Below are positions 20,701-32,140 of a stretch of 32,843 nucleotides of DNA, one piece after another; within the stretch, counting starts at the first letter, position 1, and each line of letters begins with the position of its first letter. Location of the stretch: NCBI GenBank assembly GCA_946803715.1, contig CAMPET010000093.1, positions 87,082 to 119,924 of the forward strand, read 5' to 3'. Source of the stretch: Beroe ovata (lineage: Eukaryota; Ctenophora; Nuda; Beroida; Beroidae). A program made the position numbers and the translations under genes. The notes beneath the pieces were generated by a model, which saw nothing but the letters and a program-made list of their open reading frames with translations, did no database searches and was not told the origin of the DNA.

Positions 20701-23700
20701 TCACTTGTTAGTGATGAAAACCGGTCTCAAAATGACGTTTCTGTTCCTGATTCAGTGGTACTTGATGCTGCTCTCAGACCCCGAAGCATCACTGCACCCA
20801 CTGCAACCACCAGCAATGCTTCAAGACCGAGAACTTTCACTTCTCAGAGTGACATCATTCCGTCAAGTGATGTCACTTTGCCAAGTGACAGAGGAGAGAG
20901 ATTCATGACTTTAATACCAAGTGATATATCAAGTTCTCAGAGTGATGTTTCGAGAACAGCATCGGGTTCCATTTCCATCCACATAGATACACCTCATACC
21001 AGCTCATTTCCCGAGCTTAGCCCAGAGAGCATGAGTGTGGAGTCTCAGCAACTCAAGGAGAAGCCAAGGTAAGCGGCCCTGAGAGAGAAATGATACTATT
21101 GTGCAGACATTTCCTGCAATACTGATTGTTATAGTGAGAAGTCCATTTCATGCATTCACTACTTTCACCTTGAAAAGTACACCATTACTGTCACCTTTTC
21201 GACACACCTTTTTCAAATTACTATCTACTCAATCTACACTTATCCAATTCGAGTGATTTGGGACGGCAAGAAGCTGCTTGTTCAGAATCTCCTTTTCTCT
21301 TTCTCAGTTTTCCTTATTAGCTTATTGTGAAAGCTCCTTGCAAGTTGTTGGTTACACTTTTCTCGGTCTGTAGTTTTGCACTCTTCTGCATAATATTCCA
21401 TTAGTCATTACCCCCCCCCCTCTTCACAGCCGGCATTCTACATTATTCTGTAACCCAGAATGATTCAAGTTTATTATAACAGTCCAGAGTGAGTGAAAAT
21501 TCATTAGATTCTTCATTTACACTGTCACAAGTCATTTACACTGTAGTAATACATTATTATTGTGAAATAGTGTGTTGAGTACGGTATGTTGGTATGAATG
21601 TTGTGAAAAATATTTCTTCTGTAACAGAGTTTGTCTCATAATTCGTGCCAATAATGATCATGTGAACATAATAACTTGATTACTACAAATCAAAAGACAA
21701 TCATTCAATTACACTGATGTGAGGGTGATAGATTTTCATCCATGATGCAGATTAGGAGGAGCAGTGGTTGAGACTCCATTTTACACTTCACTCTCTATCC
21801 ATCCGCCCTCTGAATACATACTTTCTCCCAAATACTCAAACCTGACACAATTCTCTCTGTTCAGTGAGCGGAAAGTGATAGATGAAATAAAGGAGAACTT
21901 GGGGAAAGCGATTGTCTCCTTCGGTAGATCTTCATCCCCCAACTCTACTGCTAAACAGCTCATTGTGTCAGAGTCAACTCTACCAACACTTGATGTAAGT
22001 AAGGTGGTAACTTATTGTGATTAGTTTGTTGCTTTTCCTAACTACGCGTTGACCCAATGTTTCACATTTTTGAATGATTCAGCCCTTTGATTCTGCCCAA
22101 AATTCTACCAAATGAAAGGAAACTCCAATGTGGCGACACAGGGGCGGCAAATTTCTTGTTTTTGACACCAAAACGCCTTGAAACCACCCTATTTTGACAC
22201 CAGATTACCATTTCTTTCAATGATTCGACGATTAATGCTTACAACAAATGCTTTATCGAAATGCGCGCATGCGCAGGAAAATGTTTTCGCGCGTGACACA
22301 AATTGACAAACTGCGATATCCGTGCGACCGACTAAAATTGTGACAACTCTTATTCTCAGCCCGATAAGATTTCTCTTTCGTCTCAAGATACGGTTTCCCT
22401 GTACAGTAACTCTACAACTTGTGAAGAAGAGGATGAAGTGATAGCTGTCTCTATCCGCAAGAAGAAGAGAAGTGAGTCATGAGCTGAGTTGTATGATGTC
22501 ATGTGATAATGACATTTGTGTTAAAGGGCTCTTTCCATTTGACAGATATGAATGTCCATACAAATGCTCATCGTTTGTAGGTAATGGGTACTGCAGTCTT
22601 GTATAGGTCATAGTAAGTTTTAGCAACACAGTTCTTTCATATTTCAGAGAGTAGGAAGAGCAAGTCACCGCCCAGTGATGACATTTCCATTTCTTCTCGA
22701 GAAGTAATCCTTGAGATAGACCCACTTCTGGAGACCAGCCATGTTGCTATAGCAACCAGTCCTGTTGCTACAGCAACCAGCCCTGTTGCTACAGCAACCA
22801 GCCCTGTTTCAGCAGAAACAAGCCTAGTTGCAACTGACTCAAGTCTCTATGCAAGTTGCCAAAGTCCAACCTCATTCCTTACTGCAGATACAAGTGATAA
22901 CTCAATCGAGACGGATTCCAATCTCCCTGATTTAGAACCGGAATCTGTTTCCATAGCGACAGACTCCCTCTCTCCCACATTGGGACCTGAGCCCCTGACA
23001 CTCACAACCTCGTGTGAGCTGACTGAGGCTACCACCCCTGTGGTTACACCCAGTATGACGTCATTGTGGGATGGGGCAGGGACTATCGCGGTGGAGAATG
23101 ACAAGATGGATCCTGCATCGATCACGAATGAGGACATCATGCAGTACTCTACTGAAACTGTAATTGGCAATCAGCCAGATTTAGCTGTTTCCGCCGATCC
23201 CTCTCAATTGTTACCCGAAACTGAAACCGATTGCTCTAATGAACCTAGTGATGTTCACCAGTCGTCACCGAGTAAAGACAACAGTCCATCGACAAGAACC
23301 GTTGGGACTGATGTTCAAAATACACCTCCAGTGTCGTTTCAATCGGAGAACACGACAACTGCTGAGAAAACAGGGGTTGAATTAACCTCAGATTCAACCT
23401 CAGATGAGGGAAATTGTGTTACGGATCAGAATGACAACTCTTTGATCGATTGTGTTGAAGAGATCACCCAAAAAACTCCTGTTATTGATGAGATTATCGG
23501 TCAAGAGCATGAACTCAAGGATTCCACCCTCATGACAGACACACAAAACCAGCTCACAACAGAATCAGCTAACACCGCTCCTCCTCCTTCTCCTTCCGAT
23601 GACATTCCAATCTCCACATCTGACACCAGTTTGAATGAGGATATCATTGGAAATCTGGGACCTGATCTCGTCCCCTACTCTCTCACCGACTCCAATCCCA

Positions 23701-25706
23701 CCCAACAGGACTCAAAACTCCAATCTAAACCCAGAACTGATTCTTCCAGTTCCCGGCGTGATTCTTCAAGCTCTAGGCGTGATTCTTTCAAGTCCAGGCG
23801 TGATTCATCCAAATCCAAACCCACGACGAGCCACTCCGAAGTTCCCGATGTCAGTATGTCCATCTCCCCATCCCTCCTTCCTCCAAGTATAGACGTGGGC
23901 AAGATTCTCAATGATCTGGATACCCTGGATGCGGGGGGTCTGACCCTGGATAATCTGGGATTGCCAGGATCCCGGGACTATTTTGATGAGGGGGATGAGG
24001 ACGATGATGATGATCCCTATGGGTCTGTGAGCAGCAGCTCAAGTGAGGTAAGAAGAGATTTGTATTTCCTCTTGTCATCTTTTTCAAAAAGTGATCCTCA
24101 GTGAGGTGAGGAGTGAGAGTGGTGGTTATCTTGAGAGAATTATCACTCGAAGATTTTGATTTGGGGATTTGGAACCTTCGTCGCTTTTACGAGTTATTAC
24201 TTTCCCACTTAACTGATTGTAACCATGTTTATGATGTTTCATCAATCACACCCTTATCTCTCACACAGGACAGGGAGGCGATCACGCACAAACCACTCAC
24301 CCCCACTGATAGGGGGAGCTCCTCTGGTGAGAAGAGGGAGGAATCTCTATCGGGAAAACTACTGAGATTCGATACTCTGGGTGAGGAAATTGGGAATTTG
24401 TGCTTTTCTCAATCTTCTGAACGGCAGGAGAACTATCACATCTTGCTACTCGATCTATAGATTCTATAGTCCCAAGAAGTGTATCGAGTTTAAGAATACT
24501 CCCATAGAGAAGAGGCTGACATCACCCTCTCTCTCTCGTACACAGGTGTCAGAGACGTGTCCATCACTGAAATGAGCGACGTGTACTCGACCAAATCATT
24601 CTCAGAGTCAACTGCCGACTTTGGTGAGCATTTAGACTGTCTTTTGAGCTGTCTTCTGTCGGAATATTTATGTTATATGATTTTTTTACACCTTCTGGTC
24701 GTCATCTTCCTCCGTCTCAGAGGATTTCGACCGCCGTTCCTCGGTGTGTATAGGAGAGGACCCTCTGTCAAATGAGTCCCGGATGTCACCTGTCCCTGCT
24801 GCCATGATGACACGTGGTGACAGGACCGTGTCACGTGCAGATAGCAAGAGATCACGTGACCGTTACCATGGTAACAGTGGAGCCAGTGAATCGGCCGGGA
24901 CAAACTTTGTAACTGATGACAGTTGGGTTGAACTCCGAGGTTGGAATATGATATGAGAAGTAGTGACTCCATACCTATCAATTATCTCGCTGACATTTCT
25001 TTTACAGCCCCAACCAAAACATACCCCTTTCGAAAAATCAAAACAATTCCTCAGCACCCAAACTTCGGTTAAATGATCCCACCATGTCATCACAATGAAA
25101 CAGTGTTTTCATCCCAATCACACGCCCCCTATCTCACTCCTTTACACAGGACCAACTCTATCCCGGATGTACGTGACTATCTCCAGCCTGGCTGTCAGCA
25201 GATCAAGTGTGTGGTGTACGGATAGTTGGGGTCACGTGTACTACTCCCCCCACACACGTGGACACTCATTGTCATGGCAACGCGTGGGGGGCGGCAAGTT
25301 GGCGAGTGTTTCTGTGTCTGACTCGGGGCTAGTCATGTGGGGCGTGTCGTCAAACAAGCGTGCTGTTGTCAGGTGCGTTGTCATGGTTACTCATGTAACC
25401 ATGACAACCATGTAACTTACATGAGGTGTTGGTTGTCCTCAGGGGATGGCCTAATCTAGCAGAGTAAACTCTAGTTAGGAAGTGAAAACCGCTAGAATGA
25501 AAGTGAAGTATTTCACTCCCAGGTTGGGGATAAGTCGAGGTAAACCACAAGGTACGGACTGGAGTGAGATGATGCTGGAGGCGACCACGGTCACTGCAGA
25601 GGACGAGGCCGTCTGGTTGGTGGTCAATCACGCCGGGGGAGTAGCAGGAAATAAGCCGGGTCAGAAGTTGTACTTCCGGGGCGGCGTCAGTGCAGAGGAG
25701 CCTCAG
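17756..25706 (+). CDS. TECPR2: TECPR2 homologue (WD40 + disordered middle + tectonin repeats), 3' end missing
   Basis: Seventeen in-frame exons: 17756-17818, 17917-18036, 18121-18240, 18336-18443, 18526-18596, 18673-18762, 19276-19441, 19656-19788, 20087-21068, 21751-21994, 22360-22471, 22648-24047, 24269-24380, 24546-24623, 24721-24939, 25150-25372 and 25523-25706 (1,475 codons). Residues 1-300 are WD40-like; ARPGLRLW (about 207-214) matches a TECPR2 signature, as does LLMVSTVVKSYILDT. Residues about 300-1310 are Ser/Thr/acid-rich, with a basic IRKKKRK near 735 and an acidic-serine block DEDDDDDPYGSVSSSSSE near 1200. From about 1325 DDSWVELRG leads into tectonin repeats (SSVWCTDSWGHVYYS, DEAVWLVV). 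TECPR2 binds Atg8 proteins and HOPS/BLOC-1 and supports autophagy and ER exit. HPS5 shares only the N-terminal fold. The ATG at 17756 is the first Met after an in-frame stop, but an upstream exon is possible. Coding ends at a good donor; the remaining repeats are absent. Confidence 0.9.
18812..19240 (+). repeat. 18-bp minisatellite GAGTGGTGTCAGAGTACA, intronic
   Basis: About 20 units, the central ones (18832-19060) almost uniform at 18 bp; the outer units are diverged or carry insertions. It lies in TECPR2 intron 6. Open frames such as repeated SEYRVV (plus) and TLTPLC (minus) are artefacts of the period. The core TGGTGTCA is shared with the 8.4- and 10.3-kb arrays. Confidence 0.95.
19922..19962. 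repeat. CpG-rich inverted repeat in TECPR2 intron 8
   Basis: GCGCGCGG at 19922-19929 pairs with CCGCGCGC at 19955-19962, enclosing a 25-base loop that contains GGGATTTGTGATT. Confidence 0.7.
21069..21750 (+). other. TECPR2 intron 9
   Basis: 682 bases, AT-rich, with a run of ten or more C near 21411-21420. No exon recognised; the phase-2 junction is satisfied directly by exon 10. Confidence 0.6.
22141..22345 (+). other. Intron 10 segment with TGACACCA and CpG-rich palindromes
   Basis: Two isolated TTTTGACACCA copies (about 22160 and 22194) precede a CpG-rich stretch with GCGCGCATGCGC at about 22263. No coding capacity seen. Confidence 0.5.
22743..22805 (+). repeat. Coding 21-bp repeat (VATATSP x3) in TECPR2 exon 12
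   Basis: Three copies of GTTGCTACAGCAACCAGCCC(T) encode VAIATSP, VATATSP and VATATSP in the disordered region; a diverged fourth follows (VSAETSL). Confidence 0.85.
23739..23815 (+). repeat. Coding 21-bp repeat (DSSSSRR) in TECPR2 exon 12
   Basis: Three and a half units encode DSSSSRR, DSSSSRR, DSFKSRR and DSSKSK. The R-R-D-S pattern makes a cluster of basic-directed serine phosphorylation consensus sites (inference). Confidence 0.8.
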
Positions 25707-25729
25707 GTGAGTTGTGTTTACGAATTATT

Positions 25730-26034
25730 ACTGTTTGAGTGAGCATTTTAGGATAGCTTCCAAACGGATGAACCGATTGACTTGAAACTTCTACCATAGC
25801 TCAAGGACCATTAGAAACTCAGACAGCCAAAATTTCACGTCGACCCTATAATCGGTTCCCGAGTTGAGGGCCGACATAGCCCCTTATCCATTTAAATCAT
25901 GTCAGTGGGAGCGAACATTTTAGGATAGCTTCCAAACGGATGGACCGATTGATTTGAAACTTCTACCATAGCTAAAGGACCATTATAAACTCAGACAGCC
26001 AAAATTTCAAGTCGATCCGATAATCGGTTCCCAA
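25730..26034. repeat. 172-bp satellite, block C
   Basis: Starts about 25 bases after the last TECPR2 donor and ends at the N at 26035. Two units with GTTTGAGTGAGCATTTTAGG, TAGCTCAAGGACCATTAGAA and CAGCCAAAATTTCA. Confidence 0.85.
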
Positions 26035-26035
26035 N

Positions 26036-27141
26036 GCCGCTGCAATGATATGATATCTTATTCGTATTCGCGGGGTCTGAAGAATGATAATGATAATTTT
26101 GGGGGGTTTACAGTAATTTCACTGTTACTCAAGTGCTTTCCTTCATATTGATATAGTAGATGTACTAGAACAGAACTTGAGATGATAGTTCATTGTAATT
26201 AGTTACAGTTACAGTTAATGAATTGGAATTAGATATAAATATCACACAATGAAGTTGAACGTGAGCAATGCAACTGTGAGCTGAACGTGAACTCAGTTCA
26301 ACATGACTTTAGACTCCTGACTTGTACACTTATAATTGATTGTATTTGTCATTTCTCCCGATCGATATCTATAGCTGATGGCTGTCTTGTCACATGATGT
26401 TTTTGTACTTGTGGCCCAGGCGCAAAATCTAGCAAGCTTGGTGGCTAATGCTATATCAGATGTTATTGTTATCAATATAGTCCAGCCTTTCTTGAAATCA
26501 CCTGGAACTGCTTTATAACAATTCATTTTTGGCTTCAGGGAGTTGTGTTGGGTGTTAGGAAAACGCGAAAGAAAGTTTACCAAGTGAACTCATGGGGGCA
26601 ATGGTTTTTGGGCCACGCCCAATTCCTTATATGGGCATTTTGCATATTACGTATCTCGGCTTCTGAAGGTTATAGAGTCTTCGGTTTTATCAGTCTGCAG
26701 TAGCTATATCAGTCTGCAGTAGTTGGTCGTAGGGGGCCAAAAACGCACTCCAACGCCACAGCATAATATAAAATGTGTCGCCCAGCGCGTGCGCGAGGCT
26801 GCACTGAAAGGTAAATACGCGCGCGCATATATAATCAGAATAATGCGCCGAGACTGTCACCAATACCTATTCGCGCGTTACGCAAAGCACTGAATTCCAG
26901 CAGGATTGTTGTGTCTCAGAATTGGACAATTTAAAATAATAACCCTGCACCCCATAAATATCGCTTAAAGGATAGATCTCTAGAAAGTAGAAAGATACTG
27001 GACTGCAAAACCAGAGCAGCAGGCCCAATCGAGATCATTGGTCACATTATATAAACTCAGTTCCTCCATTTACCTAAACAAATTGTGTCCATGAAGTAAA
27101 ACATCCGTCACAACTCATATATTACGTGAAGAAAGCGCATT
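26036..27141. other. No gene recognised
   Basis: AT-rich sequence with a 20-bp direct duplication (TATCAGTCTGCAGTAG at about 26690-26720), a ggCCACGCCC motif shared with the right end of the window (about 26613), and CpG-rich spots at 26785-26830. No TECPR2 continuation found. Confidence 0.5.
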
Positions 27142-28273
27142 CGGACATCGAAAAATGGAATCAGCGCTCAAAATACCTTGACATAAAGGAACAGAGGGTA
27201 GAATAAAACTAGCGAACACCTGAAAGCCTTATCTGACCGTTTAATCGACAAAAACTGGCAGGGCATGGTCACAGATCATTGGGACCTCAAAAAATTGAAT
27301 CAAGCTCAAAATTACATAATAATGAATAGGGTACGTAAATTGAGACTATAAACCTTTATTTGATTGGCAATTGAGAATATAAACCCTTATTTGATTGGCA
27401 AAAATTTGTCACGTGGAGTAAAAGACCCCTAGTTCACCGCTATTATCCACGTAGTTGAGCTCGGTCTGGTCTCAACTAAGCGATGTGAGTGTCAAATGTC
27501 ATGTCATGGGGTGAAGTCTATTGTTATTTGTATCATTCGGTTTATAGTCAAGTGTTCTGGTCATGCGCTTAGCAGCTGCCTAGTTCTGATACAGCTAGAT
27601 CAACTCATGGGGCAGAGGATTAGGCTAGATCCTGCTAACATTCCCCGTCGCGATTGATACTAGCTGCAGCATGAACAGAACCCAAGACTGTATGTGTATT
27701 GCGTTTAGGTCATAGAACACCGATGATACAGCCGACCTGATGCTGATGGCTAGTATGCAACAACACACTACATTCGACCTGAACCCATGGCTACACAACA
27801 CTACACAATCAACTAAACTCGATGAGCTGGGTCAACCGACCCAAACACTAAGTACAAAAGTCGGTTTTATTAGTCTGAAATCTCAAAAACATTTCCTTAT
27901 GATCTAGTTCTCATTTTAATTGTACATGTTGCAGCATCTAATTGATCACGTGTTCTATCACGTGTTCTATCCATTATAGACAGCCGTAAGCTCAATCAAT
28001 TACTGTCACTTGCTCATCTCTTCACATGTAATTTTGAGCGCCGATTCCATTTTTCGAGGTCTCAATGCTCTATATCCACACATGTAAGTCAGAACTGTCA
28101 AGTAAGGGGTCCGAGAAGGTCCGATAAGGATCTGTGACCACGCCCTATGTCAGTACTGTCAAATAAGGGGTCAGATAAGGGTCTCTGGTGCTTCCTTGCT
28201 CATTTTTACCCCTTTATTAGCGTATATCACTGTCTCCTAGGTAATTTTGAGCGCTGATTCCATTTTTCGAGGT
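27142..28273. mobile_element. MITE-like element with diverged ~150-250-bp inverted repeats
   Basis: CGAAAAATGGAATCAGCGCT CAAAAT-type sequence occurs forward at 27152 and, more diverged, at about 27285, and inverted at about 28026-28064 and 28238-28273. Between the paired copies both arms share CCTTATCTGACC and a GGTCACAGATC segment (27260-27285 forward; about 28115-28145 inverted). The middle 700 bases hold no transposase, only a 31-bp direct duplication (TTGAGA.TATAAACC.TTATT at 27340 and 27371). The right end is cut by the N at 28274. Confidence 0.6.
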
Positions 28274-28274
28274 N

Positions 28275-28670
28275 CAATGTACATAACAGCGTTGCAACTG
28301 GTGTGGTGCAGTATAAACGAAAATATAATGTGGTGAGCCTCATACTGGCACTGCGATTACTGTGAGTGATAGCTGTGACGTCCAATTTCTGAGTCTCAGG
28401 GGACCTGTGGATGTGAAAGTGACAAAAATCGTTTATCAAACATTTTAATCGATTATGTTTGATTATGATCGATATTTATTGATTATTGTCGAAGATAATG
28501 ATTAAATACTGATATTTCCGGTTTTGGATGAAATGGGATGAAAAGACAATAGATTTAAATTTTTCGCATCTTTTTGTTTCGGTTTTAGAGCGATAATACC
28601 GTTTTATAATCGACAATATCGATTTAATAATGACCCAATATTTCAGCGACAATAATCGATAATACCGCCG
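28275..28670. other. AT-rich stretch with ATCGATTATTGTCG inverted motifs
   Basis: GATTATTGTCG occurs forward near 28481 and inverted near 28648, in a context of ATCGAT-rich sequence at 28440-28670. This could be a small inverted-repeat element; no gene seen. Confidence 0.4.
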
Positions 28671-28671
28671 N

Positions 28672-28968
28672 GCCACTATAGCCCCTAATTCACCCAAATC
28701 ATGTCAGTTGGAGTAAGTATTTGAGGATAACTTCCAAGCCGATAGACGGATTGACTTGAAACTTCTACCATAGCTCAAGGTCCATTAGAAACTCCGACAG
28801 CCAAAATTTCACGTCGATCCGATAATTGGTTTCAAAGGTAAGGGCCGACATAGCCCCTCGTCCACCCTTAGTATGTCAGTTTGAGTGAGCTTTTGAGGAT
28901 AGCTTCCAGACGGATAGACTGATTGACTTGATACTTCTAACATGGCTCGAGGACCATTAGAAACTCGG
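28672..28968. repeat. 172-bp satellite, block D
   Basis: About 300 bases of the satellite, bounded by single N at 28671 and 28969. Confidence 0.85.
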
Positions 28969-28969
28969 N

Positions 28970-30856
28970 GGTACATCTCACAGAGAGTCAGGAAGAAATC
29001 AAACATGTGTTCACAAAGTCTCCATTATACCTTCTCAAGGTAGATAGGCTCTTGTAGCTGATATTACAGACAAGAGCAGGGGAACTTTTAACCCATGAGA
29101 CAAATCTACTTGGGGAATATCAAGTCGAGAAACCGATTCAATAGAACACTGCTCCCAGTACTGAGATCTCAAGAGATAATGAGCAACTGGAGTTCAGACT
29201 ACGGCTGTAATCAGAGGTCAGCAGTTCAGCCTGGGAAGTGGAGCTATACTCTGCACCAGGTCAAGAGAAATAGGCGTTGGAAGAACTAGACTTATACAAG
29301 ATGTGTGGTCGCTGGCCTGCAATATAACAGGTCATCCATAATAATTGAACAAGTCTCTGTAGTAGCAATGCGTACGAAAACAGGAGCAAACCATACACGT
29401 AAACGGAACCTGGAGGTGCAACACCGTCACAGGGGTTACAAATCCCGTTGCGCCGCGCGTCAATTGTCAATGATGAGAAATGAAGACTCCAGAATTTGGT
29501 ATAAACTGAACCTGTAAAAAGGCAGGGTATTACAAAATACATAGGTGGCATACTCTGTGATCATTGAAATAGGACACAATATCAATAAAACAAATATCCT
29601 CTTACCCCTTCTGCGGGGTTCCACGACCTCAATGTCTTTGCTATCGAAGCATGTGGTACTAGACACTAGGAAATATTCGAAGGTATTACACACTGTGTAA
29701 AATCTCCAATAAGTAAATATATACAACTTAGAAATAAATCATATCTAGGCAATATAACCAAACAACATTGATCATCTTCTCTAATGGAAGACTGATGAGA
29801 TAAACAAATAAACTCATCTAGAATCTTAATAATATCAAATAAAATTGAGAATAAATTAATATCTCGATGGATAATATCGCAACAATATCCTAACAACAGG
29901 GATACCAATTTAGTACCGATAAGTATCTGATTACATACACCTACTCCACCTAGGATATTATATAACAACAGACAGTGTAACTTGAACAGAGTTCAGTAGG
30001 ACAATCTTAGCTTGTTTCTTCTCGGTGATGTACATTCGCTTAGTCATCAGTGGGAGACAAGCACTAGCACTTATTTGTATTACATGTCTATCAGAAAGCA
30101 CTCTGATTGCACTAATGCCAATTCTAATTCTGTCCTATGTGGGAAACATGAAATCGTCTCTCTGCCCTACAGAATTCGGTGGATACTCCACCACTGACTA
30201 AGACTCCTTCGAGAGATTTAAGTAGCTTCGTTCATTTGGGAACTCACCACATTTGGTATCTAAAGCTATTGAATACACTCCAGCATAGGGTATATTTTAT
30301 AAATGACCAGTGGTTCAGTAAGACGTGGGTCACAACCCATTTAGAAGGGAAGTTTCCCTGTAAACTTCAAATGGAATCTGCTAAGCATTGCAACCTACAC
30401 TGTCCAGTGTCCACTTGTCTCTTCTTGGAAGGAGCAGCTCTCAGGTCAAGATGTCGTTAGATTTGACTGGAGCTTACCTATGCAAGCTGAGATAAATCAT
30501 CCTAGGATGTTAAGGATGTGGAGCATTACATGCCTATTGTGTAATGCCTATTGTGTAATGCCTATTGTATGATAATGATATGGAGCTATACTCTGATTAT
30601 TCTATCTGGTCTATTCCAGTCAATACTCTGATGATATTCTATGTATGAAATTCTATGTATTCTACTCCATTCTATTATGATTTAACTATGGTAAGATTGA
30701 ACTACGGTTACAAATGCGTCACCGGACCTCTACTGAGCTTCTGTTATACATTATGACTCAAACATATATTGTTCATGCAACATTGTATGATAGGGCCAAC
30801 ACGGGCCTCAGGAGAACCTGAATGTTCTACATTGGTTTTGGCAGAAGGATCGAACT
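28970..30856. other. No gene recognised
   Basis: AT-rich sequence with GCGCCGCGCG at 29450-29459 and a 14-bp tandem repeat TGCCTATTGTGTAA (three copies, 30531-30570). Short open frames resemble nothing known. Confidence 0.5.
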
Positions 30857-30857
30857 N

Positions 30858-31063
30858 TCCCGAGTTAAGGGCCAGTATAGCCCCTTATCAACACAAACAT
30901 TTCAGTTTGAGTGAGCATTTGAGGATAGCTTCCAGAGGAACCGATTGACTTGAAACTTCTACCATAGCTCAAGGACCATTAGAATCTCATACAGCCAAAA
31001 TTTCAGGTCGATCTGACCATCGATTCCCGTGTTAAGGGCCACTATAGCCCCTAAATCACCCAA
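30858..31063. repeat. 172-bp satellite, block E
   Basis: About 206 bases of the satellite, bounded by single N at 30857 and 31064. Confidence 0.85.
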
Positions 31064-31079
31064 NACAGTGGACAGATAA

Positions 31080-31720
31080 CATCCGGCAACGCTGATGCAA
31101 GCCGCGAAACGAAATTCTCGACATCGATCGACAAGCGCACGCGCAAGAAATAGGTCAGGCTAGGTAACATCTGACAAAGCTGGCAAGAAATCAAAATTGT
31201 GCGGCGCCGACAGGAAGTAGGACTAGGAGATCAAAACTCTTCAAAGTATAAACGGCATCAACGTGTGTTGCCTGGCGATCGCGATGCTAGGCCCAGCTGA
31301 CGTGAGCCGCGAAGCGGCGCGCGCAATGAAATTCTTGACAGGGGCTATCATCGACAGCCAACAACGTGTGCACACGTTGCGCGCCCCTGTTCTACTCAGT
31401 GAACTGAAAAGTCGTAGAATAAGAAAGGAGACGCGCAGCGCGCGGCGCGCGCGGAGTATTTGGGCCTTGGTCACGCAGCGCGGGAACACATCAACGATGC
31501 ATGACCACTGACCTTACCAGCTGCCGCGCCAACCTTTCAGTCCAGTGGCAGACTGACAGAGCTAGAGATTGTATTGAATAAATTTTGCTAAAATGTATGT
31601 CCTGTAATGGTTTTATACCTTGTCGATCGATGATGGACCCTGTCGAGAATTTTGCGGGCGCAAACTTATTCTTCGCAGCTTGCATCAACGATTTAGCATC
31701 GCCAGACAATTTCATACCAT
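31080..31720. repeat. CpG-rich repeat, three copies (two direct, one inverted)
   Basis: A segment around GATGCAAGCCGCGAAACGAA ATTCTCGACA at 31092-31135 recurs, diverged, at about 31296-31352 (GTGAGCCGCGAAG, AATGAAATTCTTGACAGG) and inverted at about 31625-31715. The last two keep one frame (MKFLTGAIIDSQ versus AKFSTGSIIDRQ). No known protein is recognised. Confidence 0.6.
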
Positions 31721-32139
31721 AAATTTTTATGTCCAAACTGAAACAGTTGTCATTATATTTTCAATACGACGTCGAATTTTACTAAATTCGTTTTATCATT
31801 ATTAGTTTTGCGATGTTCAGTCAAAAGTTTAGATAAATGAATTTGGCAGTTGAGTGGGATTCTCATTACTGAAAATCTAATATAGTTCAAGTAGGGTTTT
31901 TCCTAAGTGGGACTTCTCAGATTTGTATATTATTATTGATAAGAATGTGCATCAAGTTCTTTGAGATGATGTCATGATGAGTACAAGTACGTGAAACCTA
32001 AAAGGTATGACATATTGATCACAAATCATAGCTTACACACCCCACTAATCAACTTACAGTTTTGGAATCTTACTACTTATAATTGGTCCTCATATATGTA
32101 TATATATGTATGTCTGTCCGGTTTTCCTTATATACTACG
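31721..32139. other. No gene recognised
   Basis: AT-rich sequence ending in a TATATATGTA repeat at 32092-32112 and the N at 32140. Confidence 0.5.
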
Positions 32140-32140
32140 N

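Noticed and set aside
26985-27060. tRNA-Cys-like anticodon arm (CTGGACTGCAAAACCAG) with a following 5-bp stem and 7-base loop
   Set aside because: No GTTCRA in the T loop, a mismatch next to the anticodon loop, and no convincing acceptor stem or D arm.
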